Positions 8,801-16,135 of a stretch of DNA of 64,000 bases are shown piece by piece. Location of the stretch: the NCBI RefSeq assembly GCF_000308215.1, contig NZ_CAJE01000013.1, positions 62,001-126,000 of the forward strand. Direction: 5' to 3'. The notes beneath the pieces were generated by a model. The model had not been told where the DNA came from and did no database searches. It saw only the letters and a list, made by a program, of their open reading frames with translations. The DNA comes from Methanomassiliicoccus luminyensis B10. Lineage in GTDB: Archaea; Thermoplasmatota; Thermoplasmata; Methanomassiliicoccales; Methanomassiliicoccaceae. The number at the start of each line of letters is the position of its first letter. Position 1 is the first letter of the stretch. The translations under genes and the position numbers were made by a program.

Positions 8801-9347
8801 CCAGGTCGTGTCCCAGGTGAGGGACAGCACGGACCGGGAGCTGATCGACCTGGACCACTATTATGAGTTCCTCGGGGGGCTGTCCAAGGCGGTGGAGATC
8901 GCGCGCGGCGGGAAGAGAGCGTCGGTCTTCGTCGTCGACGGCAGCGGCAGCAAGGTAAGGACGCTGGGCGTCAGGAGGTCCATCGAGCGCGGGGTGCGCA
9001 CAAGGCTGCTGAACCCAAAATGGATAGATGGCCTCCTGGAGGTCAGATATCACGGGGCGCAGAACATCAACGACCGCTTTGAGAACGTGCTCGGCCTCGC
9101 CGCCACCACCGGAGAGGTGGACAGCGGGGTCTTCAGCGACATGCTGAAGTGCTACGTCGAGGACCAAGACATGCGCAGGCGCGTCAGGGAGAACAATAAC
9201 TGGGCCTACATGTCCATGCTGAGCAGGCTGTCCGAGGCCAGCTCCCGCGGGTATTGGAACGCGACGGACAAGGAGCTGGAGCTGCTCAACAGCGCGTACA
9301 TGGAGTCGGAGGAGATGGCGGAGGCCGAGACGGACAGGGACAGCTGA
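5814..9347 (+). CDS. cobN: CobN/ChlH-family metal chelatase large subunit
   Basis: The 1177-residue product is the large porphyrin/corrin-binding subunit type of ATP-dependent chelatases that insert Co or Mg (CobN, ChlH/BchH). The hallmark H-L-G-T-H-G-T-L-E-F-L-P-G-K motif begins at His528, and length and the C-terminal Y-W-N-A-T-region fit the family. Classical enzymes need AAA+ partners (CobS/CobT or ChlI/ChlD); none is in this window. The ATG at 5814 follows GGAGAT. The gene is convergent with an iron/cobalamin-type ABC importer and shares an operator with that importer's promoter, so a role in corrinoid or metal-tetrapyrrole assembly linked to metal uptake is likely. True substrate and metal are uncertain. 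Confidence 0.9.
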   Translation: MPLIITVASVSMPALAQVCRYAEKNKDSGFDFRIHYLGGGDGEHKDCIEEDVRNADLLLTDLMGASRETYSKVVRSAKACKGQRLAIGGMAPSLSRLGGYDAASFRMNRADEENLHRIGECWKRAEYQDIDYIFTSVLKNYLGQDHLPDVPCSEAREGVYIKDPVTLKEYGSADDYFEDLGSVPGGGRVVLTYSGNSYPTRSIEAVRMLFERMREFVDVLPIAMNSYNIRYVPMMRSLIGTPNLIVNVLPFRFMAGPMGGDSVSATELLRELDAPYLSPFFLTKTTREEWGSRKAGTNPMEFMLYIFLPELDGALCTIPLGFNEAVGRLEGYDLPVTEIAPLEDRVDRIVGKVRSYMRLRTKPNSEKKVAIISYNYPPGEGNLFGGSFLDGSGSISLILDMLTSEGYSTKAMPPDEIIDSFVRNGTLNEGQWMSPTDRMITYDGGGKHPDQVSRAWGRPPGRIMTENGRYMIPGTVNGNVFIGLQPPRVPGSEDVSGSYHDPDLPPHHQYMAMYEWIRDVFKADAIVHLGTHGTLEFLPGKESAASSECYPDMMMGDSVHIYIYYSGNPSEAMIAKRKSHACLVSYMPPPFVKSGTYGDLVELEEAIAEYRESIKTDIGRSEALRESIERKASGMRLPADIEELEDELVSIRESLIPKGLHRFGKAFDKEDAESYAIHAMGFPHDGVVPLESLPELDAHDVERIYREYNSDRTVPDVIKDHTEAIRSLEYEHSLVLRASRSDELDGLRRALEGRFIDVKPGGDAMKDPEVLPSGYNIVQFNPDRVPTMAGFERGRQAAEDTISQYEEVAGSYPCSVALVLWGLETSRTQGMTVGQICWYLGLRLVRTSGDFASRFEVVPLEELGRPRIDVTVSMCGFFRDMFPNLVPGLSQLFSIVSSLDEPEDLNYCKAGTRRNREFLRSKGYSGNELDDLSECRLFGPPRGEYGTSMTGIVNRSSWKDEGELGSSFTESLRYAYTHSSQGYDAKGLLEVNHREVQVVSQVRDSTDRELIDLDHYYEFLGGLSKAVEIARGGKRASVFVVDGSGSKVRTLGVRRSIERGVRTRLLNPKWIDGLLEVRYHGAQNINDRFENVLGLAATTGEVDSGVFSDMLKCYVEDQDMRRRVRENNNWAYMSMLSRLSEASSRGYWNATDKELELLNSAYMESEEMAEAETDRDS

Positions 9348-9366
9348 GGGCGGAGGTGCCACAGCC

Positions 9367-10158
9367 TCAAGCGCGGTCTGCCATAGCGTCCGTTTCGGAG
9401 TCGTAGGAGCGAACGAACCGGCCGTGCCGGTCCTCCGCGATGTCGGCCGTGACCCCGTAGACGTCCTTGATCATCTTGGGCGTTATCACGTTCTCGGGCG
9501 TTCCGATGTCATAGACTTTGCTGTCGTTCAGGACCATCACGCGGTCGGAATACCGCATGGCCAGGTTCAGGTCGTGAAGGGCAACGATGAGGCACGCGTT
9601 CTTCTCGCGGATCATGTTCCTCATGATGCGCATGGTGTCGAGCTGGTTGCGCAGGTCGAACGAGCTGGTGGGCTCGTCGAAGATATAGAACTCTGGGTCC
9701 TGGGCCAGAGCGCGGGCTATGAAGGCCCTCTGGCGCTGTCCGCCGGACAGTTCCTGGACGTCCTTGTCGAGGTACATGTTCACGTTCATGGTGATCATGG
9801 CGTCCGCCGCGATCCTCAGATCGTCCCGGGAGTACGTCCATTCGACGTACGGCCTCCTGCCGATCAGCACGAGATCGTATACGGTGGAGTACCCGAAGCT
9901 CGTGGTGCTCTGAGGGACATAGCCGATGAGCTTTGCCAGCTCCTTAGTGTCCATTCCCCGCGTGTCGTTACCGTCGATGCTTATGGTCCCCTTCCTGGGA
10001 TCGTATACGCTGCACAGCGTCTTTATCAGGGTCGACTTCCCGCAGCCGTTCGGCCCCAGGATGGTCAGGAGTTCCCCGCTCTTTGCGGTGAAGCTTATAT
10101 CATCGATGACCAGATCTTTCCCGTACCCCTGGCTGAGGCCATTCACTTCTAGGATCAT
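9367..10158 (-). CDS. ABC transporter ATP-binding protein, iron-siderophore/cobalamin type
   Basis: FecE/BtuD-like ATPase (263 aa). Walker A G-P-N-G-C-G-K-S-T is at residues 35-43, signature L-S-G-G-Q-R-Q at about 137, and Walker B Y-I-F-D-E-P at about 158, followed by a switch His (A-L-H-D-L-N). The ATG at 10158 overlaps the permease stop as ATGA, which decides the start over the longer frame. Last gene of a three-gene importer operon (binding protein, permease, ATPase). It would power uptake of an iron chelate, corrinoid or similar ligand; the convergent cobN favours a cobalt/corrinoid or tetrapyrrole-metal link. Confidence 0.92.
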   Translation of the reverse strand: MILEVNGLSQGYGKDLVIDDISFTAKSGELLTILGPNGCGKSTLIKTLCSVYDPRKGTISIDGNDTRGMDTKELAKLIGYVPQSTTSFGYSTVYDLVLIGRRPYVEWTYSRDDLRIAADAMITMNVNMYLDKDVQELSGGQRQRAFIARALAQDPEFYIFDEPTSSFDLRNQLDTMRIMRNMIREKNACLIVALHDLNLAMRYSDRVMVLNDSKVYDIGTPENVITPKMIKDVYGVTADIAEDRHGRFVRSYDSETDAMADRA

Positions 10159-11339
10159 AGCTTGCCCCTCCACTTCCTGCGGGTGACCATCCAGATGAAG
10201 AACGCCCCTCCGACCAGGTACAGGATTATGCCGACCGGGATCTGGTCAGGCCTCACTATGGTCCTGGCGACGATATCCGAGAACAGGAGTATCGCCGCGC
10301 CCAAGAGCGCTGACGCCGGAAGGACGTAACGCGTGTCGTTTCCCATGACCATCCTGCACATGTGGGGCGCCATCAGGCCTATGAACCCGATCACCCCGGC
10401 GAATGCGACGCACGAGGACGCCACCAGAGTGCTGACGATCAACCCGCGGTTCCTGAGCTTCCCCACGTCCACCCCGACGTTCTTGGCTATCTCGTCCCCC
10501 GCCGACAGGCTGTTTATGTCAAGGGCCAGCTTCTCCAGGTATATCACGCACGGTATGACTATGGGGGTCAGGATCACGATGGCGCCCCATGTGGCGTTCC
10601 ACATCCCGCCCATCAGCCAGTTCGTTATCTCGCGAAGCGCCTCGTCGTCGGACACGTACTTCGAGAAAGATATTCCCGCCTGGAAAAGGTAGCTGATGAC
10701 CACCCCCGACAGCACCAGCGTCGAGCGGGACGCGTCTTTCTTGGCGATCCTCAGCACGAGCAGGATGCTGAGCATGCCGAACACGAACGACATTATGACC
10801 AGGACGATGTTCTCCACGGTCATCTTGAACCCCAGGAAGTCGAAGGTACCGTAGAACGCGCTTCCGAACAGGGATGAGCCGAACACTATGGCGATGGCCG
10901 CGCCGAACGACGCGGCGGTCGACACGCCCAGCGTGAAGGGGCTCACCAGAGGGTTCCTGAGCAGACCCTGCATCACGGTGCCTGCGGAGGCCAAGGCCAC
11001 CCCGGTCAGGAGGCACAGGAGCGTTCGCGGAAGGCGCTCCCTCATTATGATGGTATCATACCATCCCGCCTCAGGGAGGGAGATCCAGGCCGGGAACAGG
11101 TGGTGTCCGATGACCGACAGCGTGTCCCCGAACGGGATGTCGACGGAGCCTATCGCCAGCGAGCACACGAACGCGATCACGCTCAGCGCGGCCATCGAGG
11201 ATATGAACAGCAGCTTGCTCCTTAGGGATGTGTCATAGTGCCCTTCGATGAGATCGTGCTCGAGGCTCCCGCTGATGACCGACACGATGCGCTCTCGCTC
11301 GGCATCGAGATCGTCCACGCCTCCTTGAACGTTGACCAT
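10155..11339 (-). CDS. ABC transporter permease, FecCD/BtuC family
   Basis: The product (394 aa) has the FecCD fold with about ten transmembrane helices after an unusually long charged N-terminal stretch of about 45 residues. Family-typical segments include the G-x-x-M-Q-G-L-L-R-N-P-L motif, and the C-terminal P-D-Q-I-P-V-G-I region matches the conserved end of the family. It starts 12 nt after the binding-protein gene and overlaps the ATPase gene by 4 nt, so the three are co-transcribed and probably assemble as a 2+2+1 importer. Confidence 0.92.
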   Translation of the reverse strand: MVNVQGGVDDLDAERERIVSVISGSLEHDLIEGHYDTSLRSKLLFISSMAALSVIAFVCSLAIGSVDIPFGDTLSVIGHHLFPAWISLPEAGWYDTIIMRERLPRTLLCLLTGVALASAGTVMQGLLRNPLVSPFTLGVSTAASFGAAIAIVFGSSLFGSAFYGTFDFLGFKMTVENIVLVIMSFVFGMLSILLVLRIAKKDASRSTLVLSGVVISYLFQAGISFSKYVSDDEALREITNWLMGGMWNATWGAIVILTPIVIPCVIYLEKLALDINSLSAGDEIAKNVGVDVGKLRNRGLIVSTLVASSCVAFAGVIGFIGLMAPHMCRMVMGNDTRYVLPASALLGAAILLFSDIVARTIVRPDQIPVGIILYLVGGAFFIWMVTRRKWRGKL

Positions 11340-11351
11340 GGATTCACCGCG

Positions 11352-12416
11352 TCAAGCCACTTCTACGATGAGGTTCTCCGTGCTGTAGTGCAGGCCGAAA
11401 GCGTCGTTGAACGCCTGGACCATCTCCTCCGCCTTGTCGCCGACATCGGCGCCGAACGCGTCCGCGTACAATATGCGGGAGATGCAGGACAGCGCCCCGT
11501 TGACACAATCCGTGGAGAGGGCGTACACTTGCTTGTTCTTGACGCATGTAAGTTGTGTGTAGTCTACGTTCTCCCCAGAGGACAGGAACTGCTGGTAGTT
11601 CTGCTCGGGAGTGTCCATGCTATACAGGAACAGGTAGTCCAGGGTGTACCTGCCGTCGAAGTTGATAAGGACGGACGGATCCTGATAGAAGTACACGGTA
11701 TCCTTGACGGTCGGGTCGATGGTGCGGGTGTAGCTCTTTCCGGAAACGCTTTCGACGACCTTCACGGCGGCGGATGCGTGGGTCTGGTAGAACCCCGACG
11801 AGGCCATGTGCAGCACGAAGTTCTTGTCCTTGGTGTCGCTGAGATCGAACTGATCAACGAAAGTCTGGCATTCGTTGAAAAGTTCCATGTACCTGCTGTA
11901 GTTGGTTTGGGCCGCCTCTGTCGCCCCGAACAGATTGATGAGCAGCCTGAGATTATCGCCGATCACGTACGGGTCCGTGAGATCGATGTATATTACCTCG
12001 ATCCCCACCTCTTTCAGCGCGTCCGCGTTGGTAAGCCCCATGGTGACAGGGGTAAGAATGACCTTGGAACCATGACTGATCATGGTGGCCCCGTCCGGCG
12101 CGGAATAGTCGCCTATGGAGAATGAGTTGTCAAAGTACTCCGTGAACTTCATGCCGTAGGTGGAATCCAGTCCGGCGACCTGGTCCTCGACGCCAAGGAT
12201 CTTCATGAAGATCGGTATGTACTTGTGGACCACGGATACGTTCGAGATGGGCGTTGCAATGGAGTGCTTGTAGCCCTTCGCGTCGGTGAATGTATACTTC
12301 TCTCCCTGATCCTCATCGCCGCCGTCGCCTGCGTTCAGATGTTGCGCTACTGACACTGCCGCTACGACGATGACGGCAACAACTATGATGGACAGTATCT
12401 TCACTTTCTTATCCAT
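11352..12416 (-). CDS. Periplasmic-binding-type substrate-binding protein of the FecBDE-like importer
   Basis: The product (354 aa) has one N-terminal hydrophobic helix (about residues 6-24) followed by an acidic linker (G-D-G-G-D-E-D-Q-G) and a class III substrate-binding fold (about 40-354). No lipobox cysteine is visible, so it is probably held by the uncleaved helix. It would capture the chelate outside the membrane for the adjacent permease. It is the first gene of the operon. A TATA-like element (12447-12458) lies about 31-42 nt upstream, next to a palindromic operator, and the promoter is divergent from the small-protein genes on the other side. Confidence 0.9.
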   Translation of the reverse strand: MDKKVKILSIIVVAVIVVAAVSVAQHLNAGDGGDEDQGEKYTFTDAKGYKHSIATPISNVSVVHKYIPIFMKILGVEDQVAGLDSTYGMKFTEYFDNSFSIGDYSAPDGATMISHGSKVILTPVTMGLTNADALKEVGIEVIYIDLTDPYVIGDNLRLLINLFGATEAAQTNYSRYMELFNECQTFVDQFDLSDTKDKNFVLHMASSGFYQTHASAAVKVVESVSGKSYTRTIDPTVKDTVYFYQDPSVLINFDGRYTLDYLFLYSMDTPEQNYQQFLSSGENVDYTQLTCVKNKQVYALSTDCVNGALSCISRILYADAFGADVGDKAEEMVQAFNDAFGLHYSTENLIVEVA

Positions 12417-12446
12417 GGCTCGTCCCGCTGGAAGGGAACGCCTAGT

Positions 12447-12458
12447 GAATATTTAATC
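12447..12458 (-). promoter_or_regulatory. TATA element for the importer operon
   Basis: On the minus strand this reads GATTAAATATTC. It lies 31-42 nt before the binding-protein start and only 2 bp from the first operator repeat, so a protein on that repeat would cover the TFB recognition region. Confidence 0.55.
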
Positions 12459-12460
12459 AA

Positions 12461-12535
12461 TTGGTCGATACATCCAACAACACGTCTATTCAGGATATAC
12501 ATCCAATGACATATCTAATTGGATTATACATCCAA
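12461..12535. promoter_or_regulatory. Triple palindromic operator array, 29-bp period
   Basis: Three 17-bp sites end in the identical ten bases ATACATCCAA, at 12468-12477, 12497-12506 and 12526-12535, spaced exactly 29 bp. The third (12519-12535) is a perfect TTGGAT-N5-ATCCAA inverted repeat; the first (12461-12477) is TTGGTC-N5-ATCCAA; the second is half conserved on the left. The outer sites abut the TATA boxes of the two divergent promoters. A fourth copy precedes cobN. A metal- or corrinoid-responsive regulator is the likely ligand, but none is encoded nearby. Confidence 0.7.
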
Positions 12536-12538
12536 CAG

Positions 12539-12546
12539 TTTATATT
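12539..12546 (+). promoter_or_regulatory. TATA box for the small-protein genes
   Basis: TTTATATT lies 3 bp after the third operator repeat and 30 nt before the ATG at 12576. This places the transcription start within about 10 nt of the start codon (short or absent leader). Confidence 0.6.
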
Positions 12547-12575
12547 CGCGGAGAACATCACTGCCCCCGAGTCTT

Positions 12576-13145
12576 ATGGCGTTAGCGAAGTCTCAAAAAT
12601 ATCTCGTGGTCGGCATTGTGGTCGTACTTGCCGCGGCGATCGTCGCGGGCGCGTGGTACCTTGGCAAGGACACCGATGCTCAGGAGCCTGGAAAGAACGC
12701 GAAGGACCTGGCAAGCAAGTTCGCCGAGAACTACGACGGTTCGTTCGGACAGTTCGAGCTGAACTCCACCTCCACGTCCGACCACGCCGTAGTGGTGAAC
12801 GAGACTGGAAGTTCCTATCTGAAATACAGCATGATCAACTACGTATCTACGTCGGACGCGCAGAGCCAGTTCGATGAGATAAAGCTGAAGATCGAGTCCA
12901 TGGAAGGAGTCATGGGCGGGACCCCTACCGAGATCGAGAACATCGCCGGGTTCGATGGGATATGCGCTTACAAGATGGACATTAAGATCATGCAGAAAGA
13001 GTTCACCCTGGTCTACTTCGTGGCCTACGTTGACTGGGTGCTCATCGATGCATCAGAGGGCCCTCTGTACCACTCGGGTTCGTGGGCTACGGAGACTGAG
13101 ATCACGGAACTCTTCGCGGCGGTCTCGGCCTCCCTCTCCCCGTGA
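12576..13145 (+). CDS. Membrane-anchored small protein with a repeated unknown domain
   Basis: 189 residues: one N-terminal transmembrane helix (about 9-30), then an outward domain of about 150 residues. The domain contains K-F-A-E-N-Y-D-G-S-F-G-Q-F-E and a hydrophobic E-F-T-L-V-Y-F-V-A-Y-V strand pair. The start is the ATG 30 nt after the TATA box; an upstream in-frame ATG lies inside the operator and is rejected. The next gene is a shorter relative without the membrane helix. Shared control with the importer suggests a role in metal or corrinoid handling at the cell surface. No known family is recognised. Confidence 0.75.
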   Translation: MALAKSQKYLVVGIVVVLAAAIVAGAWYLGKDTDAQEPGKNAKDLASKFAENYDGSFGQFELNSTSTSDHAVVVNETGSSYLKYSMINYVSTSDAQSQFDEIKLKIESMEGVMGGTPTEIENIAGFDGICAYKMDIKIMQKEFTLVYFVAYVDWVLIDASEGPLYHSGSWATETEITELFAAVSASLSP

Positions 13146-13154
13146 GGCGATAGG

Positions 13155-13604
13155 ATGGTCAGGCCGAACGCGCTGGACATGATCGATGCTTTTATTTCGT
13201 CGTATGAAGGGATGTTCGGAAGGTTCTCCAAGGACGATGAGACCGCGCCCATGTCGGCGTCGGCCTCATCTCCCGACGGGGACAACGTCAGCGTCGTTCG
13301 CTTCGACATCCCTGATGACGTCGTGTCGGAGTTCGAGAACCGCAAAGCGTTCATCGAGTCCAAGCGCGGCAGGCTGGGTCCGATGGGGAAGCTGCAGCCG
13401 TTCGATTGCCGGTGCGATTTCGAGGATTCCTTCGGCGGCATCCTGAACTTCAACCTTCTGGGAAAGGTCGGAGGATTCTTCTTTTTCACGGCACACAAGA
13501 ACGGGGTCCTCCTGTTCATACAGGCGTATTCGACCGCCGGCAAAGGGCAGGTCCCCGACCTGGAACGGGACGAGATCATCGAAGCTGCCTACAGGACCAT
13601 GTGA
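13155..13604 (+). CDS. Soluble paralogue of the upstream membrane-anchored protein
   Basis: 149 residues with no signal or membrane segment. It shares with the previous protein the motif (A-F-I-S-S-Y-E-G-M-F-G-R-F versus K-F-A-E-N-Y-D-G-S-F-G-Q-F) and the later strand pair (G-F-F-F-F-T-A-H-K-N-G-V-L-L-F-I). This indicates a tandem duplication in which one copy lost or never had the anchor. It begins 9 nt after the upstream stop, so the two are co-transcribed. One copy would act outside, the other in the cytosol. A C-x-C pair (D-C-R-C-D) sits mid-protein. Function unknown. Confidence 0.7.
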   Translation: MVRPNALDMIDAFISSYEGMFGRFSKDDETAPMSASASSPDGDNVSVVRFDIPDDVVSEFENRKAFIESKRGRLGPMGKLQPFDCRCDFEDSFGGILNFNLLGKVGGFFFFTAHKNGVLLFIQAYSTAGKGQVPDLERDEIIEAAYRTM

Positions 13605-13610
13605 GCCCCG

Positions 13611-13670
13611 AAAACGTTTTCCTTGGCACTGCTGCGCGCAGTGCTGACCATTTAATGAATGGCGAGCCAT
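13611..13670. repeat. Cluster of inverted repeats between genes
   Basis: Three perfect dyads lie in 60 bases: AAAACGTTTT (13611-13620), GCACTGC-N5-GCAGTGC (13626-13644) and ATGGC-GA-GCCAT (about 13658-13669). They follow the stop of the soluble paralogue and could form a transcript-end structure or regulator sites for hpt. No T-tract follows, so it is not a classical terminator. Confidence 0.4.
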
Positions 13671-13777
13671 TTTCCACTCGGCAGATGCGCATATTCTCTG
13701 GCCCCATGCCTGGGAGGGGCAGTTTGTTCTTTGAGCAGCGAAGCAGCCTTAAATCATCCGTCATCGTTCGGTCCATC

Positions 13778-14335
13778 GTGCTGCAGCGTTTCAAGAAGAG
13801 CCTGGCCGACGCCCCGGTCATCAAGGTGGGCAAGTACGACTACTTCGTTCACCCCATGACCGACGGCATCCCCCGCGCCGACCCCGAGGTGCTGGACGAG
13901 GTGGTAAAGGAGATGCTGCGGATAGGCAGCTTCGACTGCGACGTCATCCTCGCCCCCGAGGCCATGGGGATCCCCATCGCCGTCCCGCTGTCCCTGGAGC
14001 TGAGGATACCGTACAGCGTCATAAGGAAGCGCGGCTACTCGCTGCCCGGCGAAGTGCGGGTGGACCAGCAGACCGGGTACTCCAAGGGCGCCATGTTCGT
14101 CAACGGCCTGAGCAGGGGGGACCGCGTAGCCATAGTGGACGACGTTCTGTCGACCGGAGGGACCCTCAGGGCCGTGGTCCTCGCCCTCAGGAGCATCGGC
14201 GTGGAGATCGTCGACGTCCTGGTGGCGGTGGAGAAGGGCAACGCGAAGGAGAGGCTGGAGGCCGAGCTCGGCATCGGGATCAAGACATTGGTCAAGGTCG
14301 AGGTCCGAGACGGGCGGCTGGTCGTCCTCACTTGA
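13778..14335 (+). CDS. hpt: Hypoxanthine/guanine phosphoribosyltransferase, archaeal type
   Basis: Converts hypoxanthine or guanine plus PRPP to IMP or GMP (cytosol, purine salvage). The GTG at 13778 gives 185 residues starting V-L-Q-R-F-K-K-S-L, the usual archaeal Hpt length and N-terminus. A TTAAAT TATA-like element 24-29 nt upstream supports a leaderless GTG start; longer in-frame starts run through non-conserved sequence. The PRPP loop V-A-I-V-D-D-V-L-S-T-G-G-T is present, as is the H-P-M-T-D-G-I-P segment. The gene ends 8 bp inside the convergent ABC permease gene. With ade it covers adenine to IMP. Confidence 0.92.
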   Translation: MLQRFKKSLADAPVIKVGKYDYFVHPMTDGIPRADPEVLDEVVKEMLRIGSFDCDVILAPEAMGIPIAVPLSLELRIPYSVIRKRGYSLPGEVRVDQQTGYSKGAMFVNGLSRGDRVAIVDDVLSTGGTLRAVVLALRSIGVEIVDVLVAVEKGNAKERLEAELGIGIKTLVKVEVRDGRLVVLT

Positions 14336-15131
14336 TGAGCCGCTTCTTCATCAGGTACAGCGCGGGGAAGAACGTGACCAGCGTCAGCACCACCAAGTAG
14401 ATGGTCGAGTAGACCCAAATGGAGTCGCCGATGCCCAGGGCCATGTTCCTCACCAGTATGCTGACGTGGGTGAGCGGGAGGAAGTACGCGATGGGTTCCG
14501 CCGGGCCGAGCTGAGAGATGGGGAAGAAAGTACCGCCCAGCAGGAACATCGGGGTGACCAGCAGGAAGAAGGGGTAGTTGAACGAGTCGATGTTGGGCAC
14601 CAGGGCGGTGAAGATCATGGCGATGGAGGAGAACATCAGCCCGCCCAGGAACGCGAACGCTGGGATCAGGAGGAGCGTCCCCGCAGTGAACAGCACCGAC
14701 GGGAAGAAGGTCAGCCCCATCAGCAATATCACCGCCAGCACGATGGTGGAGTTGATGAAGCTCTTGGTCGCCCCCCACAATATCTCGCCGGCGATGACGT
14801 CCTCGATGCTCACCGGAGTGGCGATGATGGCGTCGAACGTCTTCTGGTAATGCATCCGCACGAACGAGCCGTAGGTGCACTCGAAGAACCCCCCGTACAT
14901 GATGGATATGGCGATAAGGCCGGGCGCCAGGAACCGCACGTAGCTGATGTCGTGGCCGGCGTACTGCAGCCCCACCACCAGTCCGCCCAGCCCCGCCCCC
15001 ATGGCCACCAGGTACAGCAGCGGCTCGAAGATGGACGGCAGGAAGTTGACCTTCCAGGTCTTGAGGTACACGTCGGCGTTGCGCCTCCACACCATGAGCG
15101 CGCCGGGGCCGATGTTGGAGAGCATGCTCAT
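14328..15131 (-). CDS. ABC-2 type transporter permease
   Basis: 267 residues with about six transmembrane helices and the ABC-2 membrane fold (N-terminal V-W-R-R-N cytosolic stretch, central F-x-x-x-x-A-T-P-V-S segment, G-T-F-F-P-I-S-Q-L near the C-terminus). It is the membrane half of a drug/lipid-type exporter with the ATPase encoded just upstream. The ATG at 15131 overlaps the ATPase stop as ATGA. The upstream extension of this frame runs out of phase through the ATPase gene and is not coding. Confidence 0.92.
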   Translation of the reverse strand: MSMLSNIGPGALMVWRRNADVYLKTWKVNFLPSIFEPLLYLVAMGAGLGGLVVGLQYAGHDISYVRFLAPGLIAISIMYGGFFECTYGSFVRMHYQKTFDAIIATPVSIEDVIAGEILWGATKSFINSTIVLAVILLMGLTFFPSVLFTAGTLLLIPAFAFLGGLMFSSIAMIFTALVPNIDSFNYPFFLLVTPMFLLGGTFFPISQLGPAEPIAYFLPLTHVSILVRNMALGIGDSIWVYSTIYLVVLTLVTFFPALYLMKKRLIK

Positions 15132-16042
15132 TCCCGCAGCCTCCGGCCGGTGAGCTTCAGGAACACGTCCTCCAGGGTGGCCGGGCGCACCGTGGAATAC
15201 ACATCGGGCAGCTGTGCCCGGAAGTCCTTCTGCACCAGCTGGCAGTTGTCGGCGTACACGTAGATGCGGTCCGCCGAGCGCTCGATGTGCTCTCCCCTCG
15301 ACCTCAGGTACTCTTCCGCCAGGGTCCCCTCGGGGTCGATGACCTCCATGACGCACGGCCCCACCGCCTCCCGGATGAGCTCCTTCGGCCTTCCCTCCAC
15401 GAGGAACCTTCCGTCCTCCATGATGACCAGGCGGTCGCACAGCTGCTCGGCCTCGTCCATGTAGTGCGTGGACAGGATGATGGTGGTGCCCCTCTTCTTC
15501 AGCTCCCTGATTTTCTCCCATATGAGGTGCCGGGCCTGAGGGTCGAGACCGGTGGTCGGCTCGTCCAGGATGACCAGGTCGGGGTCGTTGATCAGCGCCC
15601 TCGCCACGATGAGGCGGCGCTTCATCCCCCCGGACAGGTTCTCGATCTGCTCGTCCGCCTTCTCGGTCAGCTGCATGAACTCCAGCAGCTCCCGGGACCT
15701 GGTCATCGCCTGGACCTTGGGGATGCGGTAGTACCTGGCAAAGGTGACGAGGTTGTTCAGGACGGAGAAGTCGGGATCGAGGTTCGTCTCCTGCGGGGCC
15801 ACCCCGATGCGGCCCTTGATCTCCCGGGACCGCGTCCGCGCGTCCATGCCCAGTACGTCCAGGCATCCGGAGGTGATGGGCGACACGCACTGGATCATGC
15901 GCATGGTGGTGCTCTTGCCCGCACCGTTGGGACCGAGGAAACCGAAGATCTCGCCCTGCTCGATGCGGAACTCGATGTGGTCCACGGCCGTGAACGAACC
16001 GAACTGCTTCACCAGGTCCCTGGCCTGAACCACAACGGTCAT
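15128..16042 (-). CDS. ABC transporter ATP-binding protein, drug-resistance (DrrA-like) type
   Basis: 304 residues: Walker A G-P-N-G-A-G-K-S-T near residue 37, signature L-S-G-G-M-K-R-R near 138, Walker B L-V-I-L-D-E-P-T-T-G-L-D near 158, and a C-terminal ~75-residue tail typical of DrrA-type ATPases. The ATG at 16042 is preferred over the TTG four codons upstream. It pairs with the overlapping ABC-2 permease as a two-gene exporter; the cargo cannot be read from sequence. Confidence 0.93.
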   Translation of the reverse strand: MTVVVQARDLVKQFGSFTAVDHIEFRIEQGEIFGFLGPNGAGKSTTMRMIQCVSPITSGCLDVLGMDARTRSREIKGRIGVAPQETNLDPDFSVLNNLVTFARYYRIPKVQAMTRSRELLEFMQLTEKADEQIENLSGGMKRRLIVARALINDPDLVILDEPTTGLDPQARHLIWEKIRELKKRGTTIILSTHYMDEAEQLCDRLVIMEDGRFLVEGRPKELIREAVGPCVMEVIDPEGTLAEEYLRSRGEHIERSADRIYVYADNCQLVQKDFRAQLPDVYSTVRPATLEDVFLKLTGRRLRE

Positions 16043-16135
16043 AATGTTCCCCAAAATCCACGTCGGTCGTATATATTTCCAGCGTATACTACGAGCAGGG
16101 GTCCGTATTAACCTTCTGGCGGTCGAGAGGGGCAG

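Noticed and set aside
12461-12535. NikR- or DtxR-type operator assignment for the palindrome
   Set aside because: The known NikR site (GTATGA-N16-TCATAC) does not match, and no DtxR consensus fits well, so the regulator is left unnamed.
14328-16061. 577-residue fused minus-strand frame
   Set aside because: Its first half is an out-of-frame reading of the ABC ATPase; only the part from 15131 is the real permease.
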